From the NCBI GenBank assembly GCA_007121115.1, contig SKMI01000283.1, forward strand, positions 1 through 10,275: DNA of 10,275 bases, written 5' to 3'. How positions within the stretch are numbered: the stretch's first letter is position 1; each line of letters starts with the position of its first letter. Position numbers and translations under genes: made by a program. The DNA comes from Paracoccaceae bacterium. GTDB lineage: Bacteria; Pseudomonadota; Alphaproteobacteria; Rhodobacterales; Rhodobacteraceae. Shown here piece by piece: positions 6,132-10,275 of the stretch. A model generated the notes under the pieces. The model searched no databases and was not told the DNA's origin. It saw only the letters and a list, made by a program, of their open reading frames with translations.

Positions 6132-7625
6132 TCAGCGGAACAGCGCCAGGATGTTCTGCGGCGCCTGGTTGGCGATGGACAGCGACTGGGTGGCGAGCTG
6201 CTGCTGCACCTGCAGCGCCTGCAACCGGGCCGAGGCGGCCTCCATATCGGCATCCACCAGCGAGCCGATCCCCGTGGTCAGCGCATCGGTCAGGTTCTGG
6301 ACGAATTCGGCCTGCGTATCGATCCGCCCCTGGGCCGAGCCGAAATCCGCCGCCGCGCCGATGGCGAACTGGATCAGCCCCTCGATCGCGTCCAGGGCCG
6401 ATTGCGCCCCGTCGCGGGTGGAGACATCGAGCATCTCCATGTCGAACAGGCCGCCTGCGGCGATCCCCTCCTCGGCCCCGTCAGCAGCAAAGGCAACATC
6501 AGCGCCGGAGGTGTTGATCACCTCGAGTGCGCCGGTGGTCTCGTTCACCCGCGCCTCGAAGTCGGTGCTGCCGTTGATCTGGTCACGCAGGGCATTGGCG
6601 ATGTCTTCGTAAGTGTCCCCGGCAGAAGCGACATAGACGAACTCTTCACCACCAGCAGTCACCCGGTAGCCATCGCCCTGGTTGATGTCGACGGTGCTGT
6701 CGAACTCAATGGAGACAATGCTGTCAGCCTCGACCTGGCCGACACCGCCGGTTGGAGCGGCCTCGTTCACCTCGATCGCGCTCAGATCGAAATCGATATC
6801 GTCAAAGCCCGACGGTGCCGTGATTGTCAGCGTGCCGGCGTCGCTCGAGGCCGTGATACCGCGTTCCTGCAGCGTCTCGTTTCCAGTGATCGCAGCAACG
6901 ATGCTCCCTGCGACATCTGCCGCGCTGTCGTTCACCTCGACTTCAACCGTGACTTCCACGCCATCGATCGTGAACACGCGGGTCCCTGCGTCAGCCGCAA
7001 CCGCCGTGCCGGCGAACGTGACGTCGGCATTGTTCGTGGCTGCGATCTCATCCGCGCCGGTCAGGCCAGTGACGTCCACGTCCAGCGAATCGCCGTCGCC
7101 GAACACGGCGGCATCGGTGGTGAAGTTGCGGGCGCCCACCTCGATGTTGCTGGTGGTCACGGTCCCGTCGGACGCGCGGTCAAGCGACGAAAGCACATTG
7201 ACTGTGCTCTCGCTGGTGCCGTTGACCAGGTTCAGCCCGTTGAACTGCGCCGCTCCGACGACCGAGTTGATCTGGTCACGCAGGGCGACCACATCGCTCT
7301 GGATCTTGGCGCGGTCGACGTTGTCCTCCTGCGCGGCGACGATCTTGCCCTGCATGTCGGTCAGCAGGTCGGTCACGGTTTCGGCCGCGGTGCGGGCCAC
7401 GCCCACGGTGGAACGGCCCAGTGCCAGCGTGTCGGAAATGGCGGTGAAGCCGTTCACATCCGCTGCCATGGTCCGGGAGACGGCCCAGACGGCCGCATTG
7501 TCGCGGGCATTGGCGACCGACTTGCCGGTCGAGATTTCGTTCTGCGTCTGCGCGAGGTTCTGGTTGATCCCGCGCATGGTCTGCAGCGCCACCATGGCGC
7601 TGGTATTGGTCAGAATGCTGGACAT
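6132..7625 (-). CDS. fliC: Flagellin, filament subunit
   Basis: Secreted subunit polymerised into the flagellar filament. The 497-residue product has the conserved N-terminal D0/D1 region (about 1-145; MSSILTNTSAMVALQTM, then NQNLAQTQNEISTGK and SVANARDNAAVWAVSRTM) and C-terminal D1/D0 region (about 401-497, ending LSIANQAPQNILALFR). There is no cleavable signal, as expected for export by the flagellar type III system. Between them is a large acidic, Thr/Ala/Val-rich variable region (about 146-400) containing two similar stretches (see the repeat entry). The ATG at 7625 has AGGA 6 nt upstream and matches family starts; an in-frame ATG at 7643 lacks a Shine-Dalgarno and directly abuts a hairpin. 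flaF, flbT and a DUF1217 gene follow. The length is larger than many flagellins of this group because of the central insert. Confidence 0.97.
   Translation of the reverse strand: MSSILTNTSAMVALQTMRGINQNLAQTQNEISTGKSVANARDNAAVWAVSRTMAADVNGFTAISDTLALGRSTVGVARTAAETVTDLLTDMQGKIVAAQEDNVDRAKIQSDVVALRDQINSVVGAAQFNGLNLVNGTSESTVNVLSSLDRASDGTVTTSNIEVGARNFTTDAAVFGDGDSLDVDVTGLTGADEIAATNNADVTFAGTAVAADAGTRVFTIDGVEVTVEVEVNDSAADVAGSIVAAITGNETLQERGITASSDAGTLTITAPSGFDDIDFDLSAIEVNEAAPTGGVGQVEADSIVSIEFDSTVDINQGDGYRVTAGGEEFVYVASAGDTYEDIANALRDQINGSTDFEARVNETTGALEVINTSGADVAFAADGAEEGIAAGGLFDMEMLDVSTRDGAQSALDAIEGLIQFAIGAAADFGSAQGRIDTQAEFVQNLTDALTTGIGSLVDADMEAASARLQALQVQQQLATQSLSIANQAPQNILALFR
6504..6977 (-). repeat. 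Two diverged copies of a domain-like module in the flagellin variable region
   Basis: Residues 217-273 (6807-6977) and 319-374 (6504-6671) share a pattern: a beta-rich stretch, then D-x-x-x-D-[VI]-A-x-x-[IL]-x-x-x-I-[TN]-G, a variable stretch, and G-x-L-x-[IV] ending in SG. Examples are NDSAADVAGSIVAAITG against AGDTYEDIANALRDQING. The pattern resembles the flagellin/hook IN motif. The copies are similar in protein but not obviously in DNA, so any duplication is old. Confidence 0.5.
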
Positions 7626-7643
7626 GACTGTTCCTGTTTGCAT

Positions 7644-7685
7644 GCGCCGTTTGCGGCGCTGTTGGTCAAGCCGCGGTTTCGCGGC
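7644..7685 (-). promoter_or_regulatory. Two tandem hairpins in the flagellin 5' leader
   Basis: Read in the mRNA direction, GCCGCG-AAAC-CGCGGC (7685-7670) is followed after 10 nt by GCGCCG-CAAA-CGGCGC (7659-7644). Both stems are perfect 6-bp with A-rich 4-nt loops. The second stem ends 8 nt before the AGGA ribosome-binding site and 18 nt before the flagellin ATG. The position suits translational or stability control of flagellin mRNA, and FlbT, encoded downstream, is an obvious candidate ligand (inference). Confidence 0.55.
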
Positions 7686-7749
7686 AAACTCTGGCATTCT
7701 GCGCGTGCGGGTCCTCGCTGAGGGCACCTGCGTGTCCCGTTCTGGGTCT

Positions 7750-7809
7750 GTGGGTGACTCTGGCGGCGAAAGCCTAAGCAAAACCTAATCGGGGCTTTCG
7801 GACACCCAC
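7750..7809. promoter_or_regulatory. Nested inverted repeats upstream of flagellin
   Basis: The inner pair is CGAAAGCC (7767-7774) and GGCTTTCG (7793-7800), a perfect 8-bp inverted repeat with an 18-nt spacer. The outer pair is GTGGGTG (7750-7756) and CACCCAC (7803-7809), a perfect 7-bp pair. On the minus strand the spacer holds TTAGG twice, 11 bp apart (TTAGGTTTTGC then TTAGGCTTTCG). This is one of the few A+T-richer spots in the 251-bp flgN-flagellin gap, about 125-185 bp before the start codon. It may be an operator or promoter region, or a folded mRNA leader. Confidence 0.45.
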
Positions 7810-7876
7810 CCGGGGCCGGTTTTTCCGTGTCAGGGTTAACGGGCCTGCGCTCATACCCCTCGCTCAGGGCGGCCGT

Positions 7877-8284
7877 TCAGGCCCGGCGTTCCATGCGCGG
7901 GCCGGTGCGCGGAGCGCTGAGCCCGCCACGCGCATCCGCGCCGCCATCTGCGTCCTGCGCGCGGCGTCCATCAGCCCCATAGGTGCCGAAACTCTCCGGC
8001 GGGCGGGGGTGCAACCGCGCCATCGCCGCCTGCAGGCCTGCGCCCGCCGCTTCGAGCAAGGCGCGATTGCGCTCCAGCCGCGGCACGATCTCGCGGCGGA
8101 TTGCGTCCCTGCGTTGCACATCATCCCGCACCGAATCGGTGCTTTGTGCGAGGCCCTGCACAAGCCGCTCCTTGCGCCGGACCAACGGTTCCAGCCGGTC
8201 CAGCGTGCCTGCCAGCAGCGCATCACGCTCGGCATCCAGTGTGGCGGCCAGCGCCGTCACGTCATTGCGCAGTGCCCATGTCAT
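7877..8284 (-). CDS. FlgN-like flagellar export chaperone candidate
   Basis: 135 residues, starting MTWALRNDVTALAATLDAER, almost entirely charged and alanine-rich helix: DALLAGTLDRLEPLVRRKERLVQGLAQ, then RREIVPRLERNRALLEAAGAGLQAAMARL. This fits the FlgN fold, a helical chaperone for hook-filament junction proteins, and the place right after a flgJ-like gene agrees. The C-terminal 35 or so residues are Gly/Arg/Ala-rich and probably unstructured. The family is recognised by shape, size and context rather than by a diagnostic motif. ATG 8284 is chosen because GGAGG is 6 nt upstream, a strong site; it overlaps the end of the flgJ-like gene by 23 bp. The frame stays open further upstream, inside the flgJ-like gene, without a better start. 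Confidence 0.6.
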   Translation of the reverse strand: MTWALRNDVTALAATLDAERDALLAGTLDRLEPLVRRKERLVQGLAQSTDSVRDDVQRRDAIRREIVPRLERNRALLEAAGAGLQAAMARLHPRPPESFGTYGADGRRAQDADGGADARGGLSAPRTGPRMERRA

Positions 8285-8579
8285 CCGCACCCTCCCTTGC
8301 TGCCAGATACCGGAACACCGTTTCCGCCAGCCCGATCCCGCCGGACGCTGCAATGGCGCGGGCCTTCGCATCGATCACGAAGGACTGCATCTGCGACTCG
8401 CCCATGCCGCCATCGAACCCGCCGTCGAACCCCTCCGCGCCGCGCCCCAGCCCCGCCGACGTGAGCATCTGCGCCAGAAACGCCGCCTCGAACTCCTGCG
8501 CGAGTTCGCGCAGGCGGGCGTGGCTCCTGTCCGCAACCATGGCGGTGGGCGCGGCGAATGGCGCTATCGGGTCGGGCAT
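8262..8579 (-). CDS. FlgJ-like rod-binding domain protein
   Basis: 105 residues with the rod-binding domain of FlgJ (PF10135): LRELAQEFEAAFLAQMLTSAG (23-43), then GESQMQSFVIDAKARAIAASGGIGLAETVFRYL (60-92). The muramidase domain of enterobacterial FlgJ is absent, as is usual in alphaproteobacteria, so it should act as a rod-assembly or capping factor in the periplasm while another enzyme opens the peptidoglycan. Between the two helices is GFDGGFDGGMG, a small direct repeat. ATG 8579 has no convincing Shine-Dalgarno; the frame is open to 8810, but the homologous part begins here and the longer form would run into fliK on the opposite strand. It is first in the minus-strand flagellar series and divergent from fliK. 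Confidence 0.85.
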   Translation of the reverse strand: MPDPIAPFAAPTAMVADRSHARLRELAQEFEAAFLAQMLTSAGLGRGAEGFDGGFDGGMGESQMQSFVIDAKARAIAASGGIGLAETVFRYLAAREGADDMGTAQ

Positions 8580-8603
8580 GGCAAGGCGTCTTTTCTGGCG
8601 AAA

Positions 8604-8635
8604 GCGGGAAACGGTCGGTCCGCACAGTTTCCCGC
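8604..8635. promoter_or_regulatory. Inverted repeat in the divergent flgJ-like/fliK intergenic region
   Basis: GCGGGAAAC (8604-8612) and GTTTCCCGC (8627-8635) form a perfect 9-bp inverted repeat with a 14-nt spacer. It sits in the 118-bp gap between divergent starts (8579 minus, 8698 plus), 24 bp from the flgJ-like start. A shared operator is the natural guess. No sigma-28, sigma-54 or sigma-70 promoter could be recognised with confidence in the gap. Confidence 0.45.
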
Positions 8636-8697
8636 GGGCCGGTAAAGATTCCGTAACGCGTTTGCGGCAGGGTCGGCCCAGAATTCGGAGGCTGCCG

Positions 8698-10245
8698 ATG
8701 GTTCCATTGCCCGTTCCCTGTTCCGGTTGCCCGTCTGGCGTGACGCGTTCTGACGGCGCGGGCGGGCCCGGCGCCACAGCCACCGCGCCGGGTGCATTCG
8801 CCCGGTTCATGGCGATTCTTCAGCCACGGGAAGCGGACCCGCAGGCCCTCGCCTCCGAGCCGTCGCCGGACGCGCCAGCGGAGGTTGGTGCAGAAACGGT
8901 GGCGGAGGGACACGGTACCGGCGAAGACGCGCGCAGCGACGACGGGACCCAGCGGCCTGCCCCCCCGCCGGGCGCAACCGATGCCCCGGAACCGGCGCCC
9001 GCCGCCGTCGAACAGGCGAAAGCCCCTTCGCACGGTCTGGTGGCAACCGACGAGGCGGCGCATCGTGGCCGCGCAACCGCGAACAGCGGTGTTGCAACAG
9101 CCGCATCCGCGCCCGGTGTCGCAAGCCTCCTCTCGCCGGGAACAACACGGCCGGACGGCACGATTTCAGGGGCGCACGATGAAACCGTTGCTGCAACCGC
9201 ATCGACCGGCCCGCGCGATGGTTCCGTGCCGAAGGAGCGCAGCGTCGCGGATGCGGGGCAAGGGCACCACGCCCCTCCGAAGCCGGGAATGCCGGCCAGC
9301 GAAGACCCCGGCGAAGCATCGAAACGCGTCGCTTCCGGCGCGGAGGGGGGCCTGACGCGGACAAGAGCCACCGGCGAAGAGACGCAGGAGCAAACGGAAC
9401 GGCGCAAGGGGCCGGGATTGCGCACGGCGCATGGACACCTGACCTGGGGCCAGGGCGCGTCGGAACACCCGGCGCGACCCCTCATGCCGGCCGCGCCTAA
9501 ATCGCCAGAGGACCGGCCGCCGGCGCTTGCGCCGCAGGACGGAAAGCCCGGGGACGCGGTGCGCCTGAACCGGCCATCGGCACCGAACCTGACGCCGCGA
9601 GGCGTGGCACAGCCGCACCCTCCGCAGATCACCACGCCGCCGCAATCCGCCCACCTCTCGCTCCCGTTGCCGCAGCCAAAGCTGGCTGGCGATCTTCACG
9701 CGTTTCGCTTCGGGTTTGCATGGCAGGACCATGCGCTGCCCGTGTCGGAAAGCCTGTTTGCGGAGGGCGCGGAGCTGCGCCCGGGCTCGCTTCCTGCCGC
9801 GAGTGAATCTCTGCGCGCGGAACCGCTGCGAGCAGATCTTGCGCGCCACGCCACCGGGCAACTGGCAAGCGCGCTTCGCGCCGCCACCGCCACCGCGTCC
9901 GGCACGCCGGGCCAGTTCGACATCGACCTGTCCCCCGCCGAACTGGGCCGGGTGCGCATCAGCATGAGCTTTGCGGACGGCGGCCTTCTGGTCGCCGTGC
10001 AGGCCGACCGCCCCGAAACGCAGGACCTGTTGCGCCGCCATATCGACCACTTGCGCGATCTGCTGGCGGATACCGGCCATGAGTCCATCAGCTTTGCCTT
10101 TGGCGGGGATGGGCGGTCACGGCAAAACCCGGCCAACCTGCCCCCGCTTGCCGCGTCCGGCGGCGAGGATACGGCGGCGATGCAGGCTGCAGCACAGACA
10201 CGCGCTCCACCAACGCGCGAAGGGGGCCTCGACATGCGATTATAG
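8698..10245 (+). CDS. fliK: Flagellar hook-length control protein FliK
   Basis: Secreted molecular ruler that measures hook length and switches the flagellar type III apparatus to filament export. The product has 515 residues. The first 370 or so are Ala/Pro/Gly/Glu/Thr-rich and probably unfolded, as in other FliK proteins. The C-terminal Flg_hook domain (PF02120, about 375-475) carries FDIDLSPAELGRVRISMSF (407-425) and LLVAVQADRPETQDLLRRHIDHLRDLLADTG (about 429-459). ATG 8698 has GGAGG (8687-8691) 6 nt upstream and is clearly the start; the frame is open back to 8101 only because it is antisense to the flgJ/flgN genes. The first residues include C8-S-G-C11, unusual for a secreted ruler. The N-terminal half is poorly conserved in this family, so identification rests on the C-terminal domain and neighbours. 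Confidence 0.93.
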   Translation: MVPLPVPCSGCPSGVTRSDGAGGPGATATAPGAFARFMAILQPREADPQALASEPSPDAPAEVGAETVAEGHGTGEDARSDDGTQRPAPPPGATDAPEPAPAAVEQAKAPSHGLVATDEAAHRGRATANSGVATAASAPGVASLLSPGTTRPDGTISGAHDETVAATASTGPRDGSVPKERSVADAGQGHHAPPKPGMPASEDPGEASKRVASGAEGGLTRTRATGEETQEQTERRKGPGLRTAHGHLTWGQGASEHPARPLMPAAPKSPEDRPPALAPQDGKPGDAVRLNRPSAPNLTPRGVAQPHPPQITTPPQSAHLSLPLPQPKLAGDLHAFRFGFAWQDHALPVSESLFAEGAELRPGSLPAASESLRAEPLRADLARHATGQLASALRAATATASGTPGQFDIDLSPAELGRVRISMSFADGGLLVAVQADRPETQDLLRRHIDHLRDLLADTGHESISFAFGGDGRSRQNPANLPPLAASGGEDTAAMQAAAQTRAPPTREGGLDMRL

Positions 10246-10262
10246 GGCAAGACGCAAGTGCC

Positions 10263-10267
10263 GGAGG
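10263..10267 (+). promoter_or_regulatory. Ribosome-binding site for a gene beyond the window
   Basis: GGAGG lies 17 bp after the fliK stop and 8 nt from the window end, so a start codon at or just past base 10276 would be well placed. In related genomes flgD often follows fliK; this is inference. A GTG at 10258 is another possible start but has no Shine-Dalgarno of its own. Confidence 0.4.
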
Positions 10268-10275
10268 CCGGGGCA

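Noticed and set aside
5258..6253. Long minus frame containing flbT with about 197 extra N-terminal codons
   Set aside because: The extra part overlaps flaF in another frame and is low-complexity Arg/Pro; FlbT begins at MTGLVIKL with the TGATG junction.
5829..7721. Plus-strand open frame of about 630 codons across flaF and flagellin
   Set aside because: It is antisense to confident genes, has no Shine-Dalgarno or domain, and reflects codon bias.
7626..7781. Longer flagellin start at 7781 or 7643
   Set aside because: The extra residues are Arg/Pro-rich and unlike any flagellin N-terminus, the region forms leader hairpins, and MSSILTN at 7625 has its own Shine-Dalgarno.
7809..7825. CCGGGGCCGG followed by TTTTT on the plus strand, resembling a terminator
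   Set aside because: The stem is only 4 bp with a 2-nt loop, and no plus-strand gene ends here.
7836..7844. Sigma-28-like -10 element (GCCCGTTAA on the minus strand) upstream of flagellin
   Set aside because: No TAAA-type -35 lies at the required spacing upstream, so it was not called as a promoter. A CtrA-type TTAA-N7-TTAA was also looked for around the same TTAA and is absent.
8101..8697. 199-codon upstream extension of the fliK frame
   Set aside because: It runs antisense through the flgN-like and flgJ-like genes; the ATG at 8698 has an ideal GGAGG site and fits FliK.

Overview
The window is high-G+C DNA with dense, mostly co-directional genes. It reads as a chromosomal segment of an alphaproteobacterium, most likely a Rhodobacteraceae (Rhodobacter/Roseobacter group). 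The flagellin-flaF-flbT arrangement, the short FlgJ-like protein without a muramidase domain and the DUF1217 protein are alphaproteobacterial traits. Assignment rests on gene content only; no 16S or other marker is present.

Layout from left to right. (1) 1-2440, minus strand: the proximal part of an ABC importer operon, a BMP-family periplasmic binding protein followed after 8 bp by a two-domain ATPase that is cut by the window edge. By family this imports nucleosides or related solutes; the permeases should lie beyond base 1. (2) 2595-4268, minus: a three-gene operon nfu-tsaB-rimI (Fe-S cluster carrier, t6A tRNA-modification subunit, N-acetyltransferase) with overlapping reading frames and a plausible promoter just upstream of nfu. 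(3) 4455-8579, minus: flagellar genes in the order flgJ-like, flgN-like, flagellin, flaF, flbT, DUF1217. The last three are joined by 1-bp and 4-bp overlaps, and a strong G+C hairpin separates them from flagellin. (4) 8698-10245, plus: fliK, hook-length control, transcribed divergently from the flgJ-like gene; a Shine-Dalgarno sequence at the right edge suggests another gene, perhaps flgD, immediately after.

The flagellar genes fit one late-assembly module. FlgJ-like and FlgN-like proteins act in rod and hook-filament assembly, FliK sets hook length, and FliC is the filament subunit. FlaF and FlbT are the known post-transcriptional regulators of flagellin in alphaproteobacteria. The most interesting non-coding structure is in the 251-bp flagellin upstream region: two back-to-back 6-bp hairpins just before the ribosome-binding site, and further upstream a nested inverted repeat with a direct repeat inside its loop. 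These are candidate sites for flagellin control. I see no mobile element, CRISPR array, phage gene, tRNA or rRNA, and no convincing evidence for an entirely new system; the gene content is ordinary, and the observations are mainly regulatory.
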